Shown here: positions 1-11,950 of the stretch, piece after piece
Numbering within the stretch: the stretch's first letter is position 1
Layout: each line of letters begins with the position of its first letter
From: Paratinospora sagittata
Taxonomy: Eukaryota > Streptophyta > Magnoliopsida > Ranunculales > Menispermaceae
Reading direction: 5' to 3'
Assembly (NCBI GenBank): GCA_035771175.1
Contig: CM069610.1
Span: 20,922,501-20,986,500 of the forward strand
Length of the DNA stretch: 64,000 nt
Notes under the pieces: generated by a model
Told to the model about the DNA's origin: nothing
What the model saw: only the letters and a program-made list of their open reading frames with translations
Databases searched by the model: none
Translations under genes and position numbers: made by a program

Positions 1-689
1 GTAGTGATAGTGTCGGGTATGGCCTGCTCTGTCCTTGGAGGCGGCGGTTCTCGATTTTGTATCTCAGGAGGTACCTCCTCTGCTGGACGGACTGTGCATG
101 GCCTTAATTGGGGTTGATCTTATAAAATATTTGGGGAGAATGAAATCATTAATTATATGTAAAAAATATAGTTGTTTTGGAAACATATCAACTATATAAA
201 GGGGGCACCCAAACAATCTCATGTCATCTCTCAATTTCACTTTTATTTTTTTTAGTTACACATTTAAGCCTCAGGTAAGGTGGCATTGCCCAAAGATTTG
301 GAATTTTGTAAGTTTTCTTCTTTTTATTTTACATTAATGAAGTTCTCATTTTCAGTAATTTCTAATTTTTCGTCTTTCTTTCATTTACTTCTTGTTATTT
401 ATTGCTTTATTTTTATTCATTTAAATGCTTTATTTTCTTTGGAAGTTTATTTTAATTCAGTTTTAGATTTTCCTTTTTATTTTATTTTATCAGTTGTTTT
501 CATATTTCGGATGTTAGAAACCAAACTATTATTTTTCTTTAACTTTATAGTATATAATGTTTTAATTTATTTTCTAAAAAAACTAAAGTGACTTGCCTAA
601 TCCTTATGGATCGACCTTGTCTAGCGCTACAACTCACCTTATGCGCTTGCAAGTATTTTTTTTATTGATATATTCAAAAGATCACATCA
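1..689. other. Unassigned AT-rich sequence with a TATA-like site
   Basis: No supportable gene. A TATA-like TATATAAA lies at 193-200, followed by pyrimidine-rich sequence and a donor-like CAGGTAAGG near 272. This could be a promoter or the R/U5 part of an LTR. The open frame at 280-591 is low-complexity Phe/Leu-rich translation of T-rich DNA and is not called. Confidence 0.3.
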
Positions 690-1135
690 GGAGGTGTCAT
701 CGAAAATACTCTGATGCTTAAGTTAGTCTCCAAGAGAGAGAAATAATAAGTGTAGTTTTTTAGCCAAAAATTTGATTTTGGACAGGCGGGTGACATAGTC
801 GACTGACTGACATAGATGAAAATCTACAGCTACTCCAAGCCTTTTGAACAGTCTCCTCACTTCCGACCTGCAAAAGGTGGTGGCACCGAGGGGGTGTCAT
901 CGAAAACACTTTGATGCTTAAGTTAGTCTCTGAAGATAACTGTAAAGAGTTTAGAGTTTAGAGCATACCTTTATTCGGTGAACTGAAGTCCCTTTTTATA
1001 GTAGAGGGTAGATCTTTTGCATTTATTACCGGGAGGCATTTAAGTTTTTTTCCTTATCAGGACTTAATCGATAATATCCTTTATCGAGATCCATTTTTGG
1101 CATGATCCAGATCGGGGAGGCCGTGATCCGAACTT
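690..1135. repeat. LTR-like fragment with a 40-bp direct repeat
   Basis: A block of about 40 bp (GGTGTCATCGAAAA, then CTTAAGTTAGTCTC) occurs at 693-732 and again at 893-932, exactly 200 bases apart with a few substitutions. This GGTGTC...GATGCTTAAGT phrase is familiar from LTRs of plant Tat-type Ty3/gypsy elements, but that assignment is from memory. No matching internal region, primer site or second LTR is seen, so it is best read as an LTR remnant. Confidence 0.4.
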
Positions 1136-2838
1136 AAAGCAGAGAGTACTATTGCCTTTCTTTCTTTTTTCTTTTGCTTTTTTTTCCTTTAAAGGTAAAG
1201 TAAGGAGGCTATAATGAGTTTTGCTTGGAAACGAAAAGGCATGAAAGGAGTATGCGTTCACATTGAAAAGCTATGCATGGTATAGATAATAAATGGTAAA
1301 GTTGGTACTTAAGTGGCTAATTAAAGGAAGTGTAATCACTTTTTACTTAAATTGACCCTACTTTGTTAAAGATCCTATGGTTGAGAATAACATTACTTTT
1401 TTAGTTATTGTTGATAAATAATGTCATAATCTTCTGAATATTATATATTTCTATTTTCATTTTTAAGGGTATGTGTGTCATGCCTGCATCATAAAAGTTG
1501 TTAAGACAATGACAAAAGGAGAGAAAACAGAGTTGTTGGTGAAGCTTTTTTGTAATCTAATTTTGTAGATAAGATCACAATTGCAGTATTTTCTTCTAAA
1601 ACAAACTATGACTGTACCACATGCATCGTAATATATGTTTAGATGAAATAGCTAACTTCTCTAGTTATAGGTATGACATATCTTTTCTCTGTTTTTCTAG
1701 CCCTAAAGCTATGGATCAAAACCATCTTCTTAGTGAATCTATATAAGATTAGCCTCTATACTTTTAAAATTTTAATCTCATACCTTCAGAAGATTAATTT
1801 GACTTGGGCGTCACTAGATTTTGAACACAAGTGAAATATAGTTGCAAAGTACTTGAAGATGGAACAATTTGTGAGAGGAAAGGACGTGAAAAACAAGAAG
1901 GGAAGAAATCAAAAGAACAAACCCTAAAACAAGAAAACGAGTAACGAATAAGGAAGCAAAAAACAAACCAAAATGAGTAAAATTAGATAAAAAAGAGAAA
2001 GAGCAAGAACAAGGGGACCTTTGTTGCTACGATTTGAAGTTCTCTCGTTCATTGCACGCCAAGTGAAGATTACCACACCTAGGGGTGCCAAAAAATCGGG
2101 TATGGGTATAGACAACACCTTATACTAACGAACATATAATATGTCCATACCCGATCCAATTTTTGAAACGGACAACAACTATTTGTCCGTACCCGTATGT
2201 TTTTAAAAGCCGGGTAGCCCAGTTTTGCCCATTTTTGCACACTTCTTTAATCTTTTTACCATGATTGTTAAATTTGATTTACTATTGTTGTTGAATATGA
2301 GTGAATGATGATTGTAAAAGTGAATCAAAGAGGAAAATATAAAGGATTTCAAGCTTTAACCAAGTATAACATAGCTATTTTAAAATTAAAATACATGTAA
2401 AATATTGACTTTACTCCTTGTATTAAGTAGGAACCGGGTACTAGCTATCTTGAGCTTCTGTCCGGACTCAACCCGATTTTTAAAATGGACATAAGATTTA
2501 TGGCTGTACCCAGTCTGAATTTTAAAAGATTTTGTACGAACCCGTTTTAAACTGGGCCAAATGAAAGCGGACAAACGTGACACGGGAGTGTTTAATTTTA
2601 TTGAATATGTTAACCATGGGTCAAATGAATATTAGATATTAACTCTAGTTCAGTAAACCATAATTGAGTTAAGAAATCTGATTTGAATTTGGCAGTATTG
2701 ATTGGTCTTCATGACAATCAACACGAGAGAATTCAATCTTAATTCTCTAGCACATTTTACAACCTGAATTTTCTAGTAATTACAGATTCTTGTAATTAAT
2801 GACACAATCAAGCATGCATAGCAACTTAGGAGCTTTTG
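1136..2838. other. Gene-free stretch, possible old hAT-like MITE inside
   Basis: No gene seen. From about 2078 the sequence TAGGGGTGCCAAAAA opens a stretch rich in ACCCG/CGGGT phrases (GGGTATGGGTAT, TCCGTACCCG, AACCGGGTAC) running to about 2590. Such sequence is typical of hAT-type MITEs, but no clean right terminal repeat or 8-bp duplication could be found. Confidence 0.25.
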
Positions 2839-3161
2839 TGTTGGGACTTTGGAGCATCTTATTGGAAATAGGCTAGCATTTATTTCCATTCCTTGGAACT
2901 TAGGTTTTGTTCTAGAAAATATAAATTTGATTATTGTAAGTTAATTATCTCATTTTTCCTATGCGTGGACGGTTGTTCCATGTTAGTCTGTAAATAGGAG
3001 ACTCTAGCAATGTTGTAATCATCCTTTGTGGAATTGAATGAAATCATAATCTCTTTGAGATTTTATCCTTTATCTTTGTATCTCTTTGGTAGATTCCATA
3101 GAGTGGTGAGTGTTCTTTAAGTTCTGTATCCTTAGTTAACCTATCAGAGTTTTGGTTTGTC

Positions 3162-4363
3162 ATGGTTGGTCGTCGTAGAAACATAACAATTCCAGCAACT
3201 TCTACAAACAATACACAATCAGCACATCAAGTAGATCAAAGAGATTTGTTGATTGATGAAATAAGTCGACAAATTAAATAACTTCAACAATGGTTACGTG
3301 CAGTGGAGAATCGTGAGCAAGATGTTCAAGATTATGTTCCGAAAAATGAAGTAGTTGTTGATGATGAGGTTGATGCTAATCATTTTCACCGAGCTCCAAG
3401 TTATGCTTCTGATGACAGTACCCCCCCCCACATCCCCGCCAATTGAGGCAGTATGGCTTGATGGATCGAGAAGTTCAGCGTGCCTTTAATGGAAAGATGC
3501 AGCCCGATGAGTTCATCGATTAGTTGAACACGGTTGATCGAGCATTTGAATATCATGATGCTCCAAAACATCGTAAGGTGAAACTTGTTGCTTTCAAGTT
3601 GAGAAAGAATGCATCTTTATGGTGGGAAAATCTCAAGAAGCAAAGGGAGAGAGAAAGAAGAAGCAAAATTGTCACATGGGAAAAGATGAAAATAGAGCTT
3701 AGGAGAAAATATCTACCTGATAACTATAGGCAAGATATTTTTCTTAAGGTCCATAACTTCAAACAAAGGGAGTTGACCGTTAAAGAATACACATCAAAGT
3801 TTGATAACCTTATGTTGAAATGTGATCTAGTTGAATGGTAAGAGCAAACTATTGTTTGATGTCTTAGAGGTCTGAAACCTGAAATTTCCAATGTGGTTTA
3901 GCAACAACCTTATTGGACTTTCAATGATGGTTGTAATCTTGCTCTTAAAATTGAAAAATAACAAAAAGAAGCTCGTGGTGCTGAATCTAGATTTGGCTCT
4001 CGTGAAGGATTATATAATCGGGGAAGCACTTTTAATTCAAAGATCAATCTAGCAACAAAATGTAATCCAAAGGCGTCTTCAAAGAGTGATGGAGTTGTCA
4101 CTAACAAACAACAACCTAGTTCCTCAAATGCAAGTTCTCGCAGGTGTTTTAAGTGCCAAGGAATTGGGCATATTGCTTCAGAATGTCCAAATAGAAAAAT
4201 TGTCTCTCTAGTTAAAGAAGAAGCTGATGAAGGAGATGAGCAAGATTTGCATGTTAATTGCACAGATCAAGATCAAGACAATGAAGTAACTAATGCTAAT
4301 TATGGGATGACACTTATCAATCAAAGAAATTTGAGTGTTGCTCATGAAGAAGAAGAAGAAGAT
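3162..4363 (+). pseudogene. Ty3/gypsy gag (capsid and zinc knuckle), broken
   Basis: Translation from ATG 3162 gives a capsid-like region with a retrotransposon-gag domain at about 3524-3840 (KLVAFKLRKNASLWWENL, then WEKMKIELRRKYLPDNYR). A CCHC zinc knuckle, CFKCQGIGHIASEC, lies at about 4147-4188. Several in-frame stops interrupt it (for example at about 3280, 3522, 3839 and 4364) and a C-run near 3421 shifts the frame. In an intact element this protein would assemble the virus-like particle and bind element RNA. It cannot be expressed as one product here. Confidence 0.8.
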
Positions 4364-4367
4364 TAGC

Positions 4368-5745
4368 TATGGAAGAACGTTTTTCATATAAGATGTACTT
4401 CTCATGGAAAGGCGTGTGATGTGATTATCGACAGTGGCAGTTTTGAGAATGCGGTGTCTACTTTGATGGTGGAAAAATTGGGTCTCAAAACAGTTCAGCA
4501 TTCTAATCCCTATAAGCTTTCATAGATTCATAAGGATAATGAAATCAAGGTAAATACACATTGCCTTGTTTCATTTTCCATTGGGAAGAAATATAAAGAT
4601 GAAGTCTAGTGTGATGTTGCTCCAATGGATGCATGTCATCTACTTCTCGACCGTCCATGGCATTATGATAAAAGAATTCTTTATGATGGATACAAAAACA
4701 CTTATTATTTTTCTGAAGGATGGATCTAAGATTGTTCTTGGCCCCAATAAACCACCAAATGTTCCCAAACCTTCTAAAGGAGAGGGAAAGAGTTTACTAA
4801 CGTTTTCTGATTGCAGAAAAGAGATTAGTTTGGGTAGTAAAATGTATGCTCTTGTAGTGATTGAGGAGAATGAAGCTGATAATGAACCACCTCCAGTTAT
4901 GAAGCCTATTTTTGATGAGTTTGTTGATGTTGTACCTGAAGAGATTCAACCAGGCCTTCCTCTCATGAGGGATATTCAACATTGTATTAACTTTGTTCCA
5001 GGTGTTGTTTTACCTAACAAGTCAGCTTACATAATGAGCCCTTAAGAACATGAAGAATTGCGAAGGCAAGTTGATGAACTTTTGGCAAAAGGAATGGTCA
5101 AGGAAAGCATGAGTCCATGCATTGTTCCAGCTCTTTTGGTGCCTAAAAAGGACGGTTCATGGTGCATGTGTGTTGGTAGTAGAGCGGTGAACAAGATCAC
5201 AGTTGATTACCGATTTTTTATTCTGCGACTTGATGGCCTTCTTGATTAACTTCATGGTGCTAAAATATTTTCAAAGATTGATTTTCATAACGGGTGTCAT
5301 CAAATAAGAATGAGATCTGAAGATGAATGGAAAACAACTTTTAAAACAAGAGATGGTCTCTTCGAATGAATGGTTATGTCGTTTGGTCTTTCGAATGCTC
5401 TTAGTACTTTTATGCGTTTCATGAATCATATTTTGAAACTGTGCATTGGAAGATTTGTTGTTGTTTATTTTGATGATATTCTTGTCTATAGCAAAGATGA
5501 AGAACAACATTTGATTCATTTTCGTCAGATTTTCAGCATATTAAGAGATCAAAAGCTCTATGAAAATTTGAAGAAATGCAAGTTGTTCACTGATAGCCTT
5601 ATCTTTTTGGGCTATGTTGTTTCTAAAGATGGAATCAAGATGGATCCTGAGAAGGCGAAGGCAACCTTAAGCTGGTCTGAACCGAAGTCACTTCATGATA
5701 TTCGTAGCTTTCATGGATTTGTTTCTTTTTATTGTCGCTTCATAA
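4368..5745 (+). pseudogene. Ty3/gypsy pol fragment: protease and reverse transcriptase
   Basis: An aspartic protease signature (DVIIDSGSFENAVS) lies at about 4418-4459. RT follows from about 4920: the N-terminal hallmark [13 protein letters not shown] (about 5125-5163), [12 protein letters not shown] (5271-5308), [17 protein letters not shown] (5376-5426) and the catalytic FDDILVYS near 5470-5493. In-frame stops occur at 5043 (expected P-K/R context), 5247 and 5368. The frame ends near [10 protein letters not shown] at about 5745. The family enzyme copies element RNA into DNA; this copy is dead and truncated. Confidence 0.85.
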
Positions 5746-6047
5746 AAGGAAGCTGTTGCAATCTCTATGCTACTAGTCTCTACCTCAACCCTACTAGGTC
5801 CAGCTTCTTGAGGAACTGCGAGAGTTGGTTGCCGCATTCCAGCCTCCATCCTTGCCATCCACTCCTGCATCTGTGTATTATGGGCCGCCAATAATCGACC
5901 TTGAGCCTCAATTAGCTCTTCCAACCTCTTCAATTTATCCTGATCTGTAGGCTCCATATGTGTAATCTTCCTCGGTCTGCCTCTCTTTCTCATAAAACTG
6001 AGAAAACAAATGAGACAACTATAACATATAGAGAAGCAACAGATCAT
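5746..6047 (-). pseudogene. 5' end of a gag gene from a second Ty3/gypsy element
   Basis: Minus-strand reading from 6047 gives a short basic stretch (RKRGRPRKITHMEPTDQDK) then a coiled-coil-like [19 protein letters not shown] and a tail. The reading frame stays open to 5688, past the apparent junction near 5745, so its last residues are antisense to the neighbouring RT. It lies just inside a primer-binding site and a long LTR on the same strand, which fits the N terminus of a gypsy gag. The rest of the element is absent. Confidence 0.55.
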
Positions 6048-6155
6048 CTAATATCATATTTACCATACTATATTACTATACACAGAAAATAATATAGTAA
6101 GGCTTATGCATTATCTTGAAGCTTTTAAATTCCTAAGTCTTTTACAAAACTTAGT

Positions 6156-6166
6156 CTCTGATACCA
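6156..6166 (-). other. Primer-binding site (initiator Met-tRNA type)
   Basis: The minus strand reads TGGTATCAGAG here, complementary to the 3' end of plant initiator tRNA-Met. It sits four bases inside the end of the 6171-8595 LTR and so fixes the element's orientation. Confidence 0.75.
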
Positions 6167-6170
6167 ACAT

Positions 6171-8595
6171 TGTCAGGACCCCTTTTACAATCCCCCAAGG
6201 CATCCTGACTGGCATAGAAATCTAACCATCTTATCACCCATAGAACCATTAGAGTCTTGTTAAGCCTCAACTGAGACTCGGTCAGAGTCTCCCCTGTAAA
6301 CTAGACATCTCACAATCTTAACGACCTGATAAACATCTCATATAAATCGTCATCAACACATATATACATCACATCAAACCAAATATACACGTATCATCAT
6401 CCCCATCAAAAATATTTCATCCCATACCTAAGGATCATCATATCCACTATTAAATTCTATACTCTGTTAAGATCTAACAACCACTACCTATTACAACCAA
6501 CATGTCCATCTACTTAATTATACATGTGGGATTATATACATATATTTACAAAAACAAAATACATGTATACCACTTCAATAACCTACATCAAAATAGTTTT
6601 TTCTGGCAAGGCACAGTTCTAACTCTTATAAGTTATTCTTTTGCCCTTATATGCCACTGAAGGACCTGAAAAATTTTAGGAATAGAATGAGCCAACGGTG
6701 GCCAGTGAAATAGAATATTCAATCATACCATCATCTACACATCTACATAATCATGCATGCTCGTGTATGTTATGTAAAATACCATGCAAACACCCATATT
6801 TATATGTACATTCAATACAACATGTAAATCACATTCATTCCTATTCACATTTCAACTAGCATTCCCAAGACTTATGTAATGCATAGTCAATAGGTACTCA
6901 CTACAACCTTTCAGCCAGATGGTAAAGTGGTCTAGTTCTATATGCTATCCAGGAGCACTAAAAACTATTCTAAAGAACGAATGTAACCGTACTTTAGTTC
7001 CGAGAAAACATTCTCCTTTTTTAACCTAATTAGCTTTCCTCGCAAATAATACTAGAACAATGACTTACGAACAGATTCTCATATAGACCTTTAAATCTAA
7101 CTAGGACCATTAGACCCGATTATTCTCATAGGGAGCAGCTCAACCTACTTCGAATGTCCAAAAGTCTAGCTCCAATAGATTTATCAGTCAATACAGGCAA
7201 TTTCTGCCTTTTCTCATGCAACAACCATCATACACATGTATAAACATTCAATTACACGTAATATGATGGCATAAATGATGAATAAAATTGAAATTCTACT
7301 CAACCAATTTTGCCAGAATATTCCCCACAATTCCAATTCACTGCACAACTCTGTCAAATCCTGCACATATTATCACATTCACATCAACCTCTTTCTCTAT
7401 TATTTATTCTTTAACAAAATCTCTAACTCATTAATTCATTCAACTAAGTTATGGCGACATGAAATGAACTTATTCTAATTTTATATCAAGTTCTAACTGT
7501 CCAATTCAGTCCCATAATTATATTTAAGTCTCCCAGACACGTGATGATCAGTCTAAATAATTTCTACCACCCTCTAAAATATTTTCACAGTGAAAGACAG
7601 TAGAAATAAGTTTTTTAACCTTATTTTTACAAGTCTCCAAGTCCAACGTATTTACTGAAACCATTCAATCGCATACTAAAAATACCAATTGATATCCAAA
7701 AATCATGATCTTGGTATTGAAACGTCCGAAATTCAGTCATCTACGATTCGATGGTTTCAAACATGAATTTCACCGGAGTTTGACATGGTTCGAAAGGTGT
7801 CAAATTTGGCTTTCGGCAGCTGTACCGACACCAATAGTACACATGAACGCAAACAAACTACATATTTGCGATTTACGCGACTATAGAAGTGATAATATAT
7901 AATTTTTACGTGTTTCGATTCAAAGTGGGTCAAAACCCCATTTTTGAAAACACTACAAAACACCTCTTATAGGAAAAATTAGACCGCTAGAATCGTCATA
8001 CACTAGTTAAAGATCAATTTCACGATGAGAAATAGCGAAAATAGCTTACCGGCAAATCGGATTTGGCCGCGAAACGCCCCGAAACCCTTGCCCCTTTTTC
8101 TTTTCTTCTCGGTTTTTCTCTCTCGATGTTATTCTTCATTCTCTTTTCTTTTTTTGACATAAAACGTGAGATAATGAGAGAGAATTGAGAGTTTAAGTGT
8201 AAAGATTATAATGTATTCTACTCCCATACATTTCATGCTAAATATAAACCAACTCCCATATACTTTAATTTAATATCATGCAATTTCCATCTAATGCATA
8301 TAATACTTTACATTGAATTAACCACCTCATCTATTTATTTCATCCACTCGTATTCTCTAATATATGGATACAACTACACATAAGATTATTATTATTTGAT
8401 AATAAGGTATGTATAATATTCTAAGCCATCTCCATAACATACATTATCTAATATATAATGGTATGTATGATGGTATGGTATGTATAATATATTCATAACA
8501 TACATACACTCACAAACAATTTACATCACAAGAACATACCACACAACATCTAAATATTCTCGGGGTTCCATGTTATGAAAATGAGGGTCGTTACA
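6171..8595 (-). mobile_element. Long 5' LTR of a minus-strand Ty3/gypsy element (2.4 kb)
   Basis: On the minus strand the LTR begins TGTAACGACCC at 8595 and ends GGGGTCCTGACA at 6171, giving TGT...ACA termini, followed by a primer site and gag. It holds the phrase GAGCCAACGGTGGCCAGTG near 6690, which recurs (GAGCCAACGGTGCCGAGTG) in the 11951-16063 LTR family, so the two LTR families are related. No internal gene is credible; open frames at 7275-7963 are short and unsupported. Confidence 0.75.
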
Positions 8596-9695
8596 ATACA
8601 ACATTCCAGTGATGGGGGTTACTCCTCGGTACCCCAACACTGGCAATGTGGGCCAGTCATCGCAACAAGCGCAAGATCCCCCAGTGGGCACTGACCTCGA
8701 CGATCAGCCACTGGGGGATGCGGGTATTTATAATAGTATCATAATAGTATCGTGAGCACACCAATTTTCTCTCCAAGCCCGGAATTGTTTGTATCTCTTT
8801 ACTCTTCTGATCTTCACAATCTTTTCTAGTATGTACTCTTGTAGTAGAATCCAAAAAAAAAACTTCATGCCGATCCCCGACTCAAAAATCTCAGGGAATA
8901 GCCTATGTTTGCTTTGCTTGTGTGAGACTATCTTTGGTAGGTGAACTCGTTATGAGCGATTTTCCCATTATTAATGAGTTAGTAGTGTTATGGGACATGT
9001 CAAACTCACCAAATACTAAATAAACCTTGTGAACTGAGGTAGCCTACGGACCTTGTGTGTAGCAAAACACCAGACCTACAACCAGTATCGTTATGTCTCC
9101 ATGGTATGGGACATGGAAACCTAGTAAATACGAGTCGTAGATTGACTTGCTCACTAGGATCTGAAAAAAGATCGCACACTAATCCCTTTCAATTGGCCAC
9201 ATCTCTTATCGCCAAGTTCCCACGTAATGGGACATGCGAACTTGGAGGATAATCATAATCGCTGAGTCCTGGCGAAAGGTGAGCAAAGTGATTAAAAATT
9301 TTGCTGCGACATGTAGATATAAGAGCCAACACGACAAAAAGTCTTGGGAATACTATGGTTGCTCGTACTTGTTTCAAAGGAATGATATATTTTTGAGAAA
9401 TTACCCAATGGACTCTTCATAAACTTTTACGAAATTATGTCATACGAGTAGTTTTTCAAACGATAGAAACTAAACTTTCAGTTTTCGTTTTAAACCCCAA
9501 CTAGAAGTGCGATGTCGTGGTATGACTAGACTCCTCCCTTCCATTTTTTTGAAACCTAAAAATCTAAGTGGTTAAAACCTATGAACTGACACCATGAACC
9601 TTGCACTATATTTGCATCACAATATCTTTCACCTCTCGTCATGCACATGAATTGCGTGAATACGTACTAACCTCAATCGGATCTGCAGACAATGC
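8596..9695. other. Unclassified stretch between LTR and gag
   Basis: A short frame at 8612-8755 reads MGVTPRYPNTGNVGQSSQQ and continues with a Pro/Asp-rich tail; it could be a fragment of a transposon protein, but I do not recognise it. Three imperfect copies of a GGGACATG phrase lie at about 8993, 9108 and 9229. A perfect 12-bp-stem hairpin lies at 8676-8719. The rest holds nothing I can assign. Confidence 0.35.
8676..8719. repeat. Perfect 12-bp inverted repeat
   Basis: ATCCCCCAGTGG at 8676-8687 pairs with CCACTGGGGGAT at 8708-8719 across a 20-base loop. It is GC-rich in an AT-rich setting. Function unknown. Confidence 0.7.
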
Positions 9696-10354
9696 ATGTC
9701 TAAACCAGGAGTCCGAAGAGACCCTGCTCCTCATGACAAGCGAATGAGAATGTACAGCCTCAAGAAACCACTGGACCTGAATCTATTCCCCTCGTTTCTA
9801 ACCAAGCGACGAACGACACAATTGAAGCTTTTATCGTCGAGCAAGCTGCTGAAGTTCCTACCGTCGAGCAAGTTGTTCCAGTTCTTGCCGAAGGAGTAGA
9901 AATGTCGTCAAGCATGGAGCTATTTTTCCAAGGTTTTATGGACTACATGAAGACATCTATCGCCACCACAGTTCACGACGTAGTCGATCAACACGTTATG
10001 ACCCATCAACTTTTGGTCGATCCAGTCAAGTTTCTGATGGATTAGATGACCAACCAAATCACCAAGTACAAGCGACTGCAACCCATCACCTTTGATGGAA
10101 GACCAGACTATGATGAAGCCAAAAGTTGCTTGATGAAACCCTCAAAGCTTTAGAATCTATGAGTGTGCCTGACGAAAGAAAGATTCCACTCGCGGCTTAC
10201 CAATTGGTCGATACCGCGAATAGTTCATGGAAAACTGTCAAAGGCGACCCCCATGTCGACATCGCCACCATGTCGTGGTTAGATTTTGAGTCTCAATTCA
10301 TTAATGAGTATTTCCCCAACTTCGTCAAAAAAAAAGAAGTGACAGGAGTTTGCA
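9696..10354 (+). pseudogene. Chromovirus (Tekay-like) gag fragment
   Basis: The frame at 9696-9899 starts MSKPGVRRDPAPHDKRMRMY. After frame changes the region reads MKTSIATTVHDVVDQHV and later, at 10126-10354, SVPDERKIPLAAYQLVD followed by TMSWLDFESQFINEYFP, the conserved core of a retrotransposon gag capsid. A stop at about 10042 and shifts near 10120 break it. It is cut at 10354 by an LTR start. The chromodomain-bearing pol at 18835-21190 on the same strand is probably the other end of the same or a sister element; the middle (gag C-terminus, protease, first half of RT) is missing. Confidence 0.65.
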
Positions 10355-11950
10355 TGTAACGCTCATACCTTAGGATGACGTCATTTTGACCCGTGGAGTA
10401 CCCGTATGCGTATGCGTATACGTATTTTATGCTTGAAACGCGTTGTTTTGAGTGTCTTTGCATGATTTTAAGTTGTTTAATGTGTGCATAAAGTTTCGGA
10501 ATGATGTCGAAAACTTGTTTTGGAACAGTGGAGCTCGCTTCATGGAAGAAGAAATTTTTGTCACCGATTACATCAATGTCTATATCTCCTAGATCTGTGA
10601 TCCAATTGAGCTGAAATTTTTGTCGGCTTAATCTTCTCTGATAGATCTTCATTATGAACGGTGAAGATCTTGATCGAAGTTATCTATTGTGAGTTATAAA
10701 ACTCCAAACACTGTTTCACGGATTTACGGATTTTCTTGCGTAGTTTTGATCAAAGGATTTGATCTTACAATTCCACCGTTAGATTGAGCTGAAATTTTAC
10801 TAGAATGTTGGTAACTGACATATAAAACGTTTGTGTGGTTAAGATGTCAAATTGGTGAGTGGTGTGCAAGTAATTAATTATCTAAGTGCAAGTAATCGTA
10901 GCAGAAAAAAAATTGTTCCTCTTTATTTAAGTGTATTTTTTCATGTGGGCCCAAAATTTTTCTAAAAAAGCAACCAACTCGTTTTTTTAGCACACTTGCT
11001 CATTTTTTCACATTGAAGAGAGGGAAAGGAGCTTGGAGGAGAGGAAAAGAAGGAGAGAAGAGAAATGAGAGAGAAAAAGCTAGGGTTTAGGTGATTCTTG
11101 CCCAAAATCCTTCCAAAGTATCAATTTCTTTCTCATTTTCTTCCTTCTATCTCTTTCATGTGTGTTTGCAAGCTAAATTTTGACCTAAGGTTTGTATGAA
11201 TCCTGGAATTTAAGGGAGTGGTGGAAAACCAATGTTGGACTTAGGCTTTGATTTTGTAATATGTGTATCTAGATGGTATGGGGGTCCATAAATGGTAAAA
11301 CCCCCAATTTCTAACAAGAAATTGGTGGGGTTTCATGGATTTAACATAAACTAAAATTTTAGACCTAGGGTTTACTATTCAAATTGAATGTGATTTATGA
11401 TGAATGCATGGGTAATTGTGGATGTATAGCACTCCAAATTACTGATTTTGATTAGTGGATACCCCTGTTGTAGTGTAATTTTGGTCTAGGCCATGTAATT
11501 TGAGAAATTGTCATGTAATTTCGGGATTTGCTCAAATTGGGGCTTTTGACCTAAACCAAGTCAATTGATTAAATTGACTTGGAAATTGTCTAATTGGACC
11601 CAAATTGAATGAAATTATGGGTTTAGAATGATTGGACATGTGTTAGAATTGCATGACCTAGTTCAATTTGGCTTTATGCCTATTGTAGAGATTTTTCCCC
11701 AAATTGGGGATTTGCATGTGATTTGGATATTTTGCCCAAATTGGGGATTTTGACTTAGACTTGGTCAATTAATGAAATTGACTTGATAAATAGTCTAATT
11801 AACCTTATTTATGAATGAATGTCATGTATATTGGTGGTTGGATCATGGGATCAACCTATTACATTCAATTGGGTTAATTATGGGTCAAATTGATATTAAT
11901 TGGTTGAATTGAGCAATATGGGATTTGGCTCATGTGTATAACCAATTTAG
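10355..11950 (+). mobile_element. LTR-like segment starting TGTAACGCTC
   Basis: The chromovirus gag stops abruptly at TTTGCA and TGTAACGCTCATACC begins, a typical plant gypsy LTR start. The stretch carries phrases shared with the neighbouring LTR family (ACCGTTAGATTGAGCTGAAA near 10780). It reaches 11950, where a minus-strand LTR of another family is inserted. No right end with CA and matching target duplication was identified, so the true extent is uncertain; part may resume after 17614. Confidence 0.5.

Larger units (their letters stand above)
2839..5745 (+). mobile_element. Decayed Ty3/gypsy chromovirus-like retrotransposon, 3' truncated
   Basis: A putative short 5' LTR (about 2839-3137, starting TGTTGGGAC) is followed by a degenerate primer-binding site (CTATCAGAG near 3141-3149), then gag, protease and reverse transcriptase reading left to right. 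The element stops inside the RT thumb region near 5745, where sequence of another element on the opposite strand begins. No 3' LTR, RNase H or integrase is present. The short LTR and the gag style (LWWENLKKQRER) suggest a Reina-like chromovirus; this is an inference. Confidence 0.7.

Noticed and set aside
280..591. 103-codon membrane-like open frame
   Set aside because: Phe/Leu/Tyr-rich translation of T-rich DNA, no domain, no conserved context.
2078..2590. hAT-type MITE with defined ends
   Set aside because: The left end looks right but no matching right terminal repeat or 8-bp duplication was found, so it is only mentioned in the stretch note.
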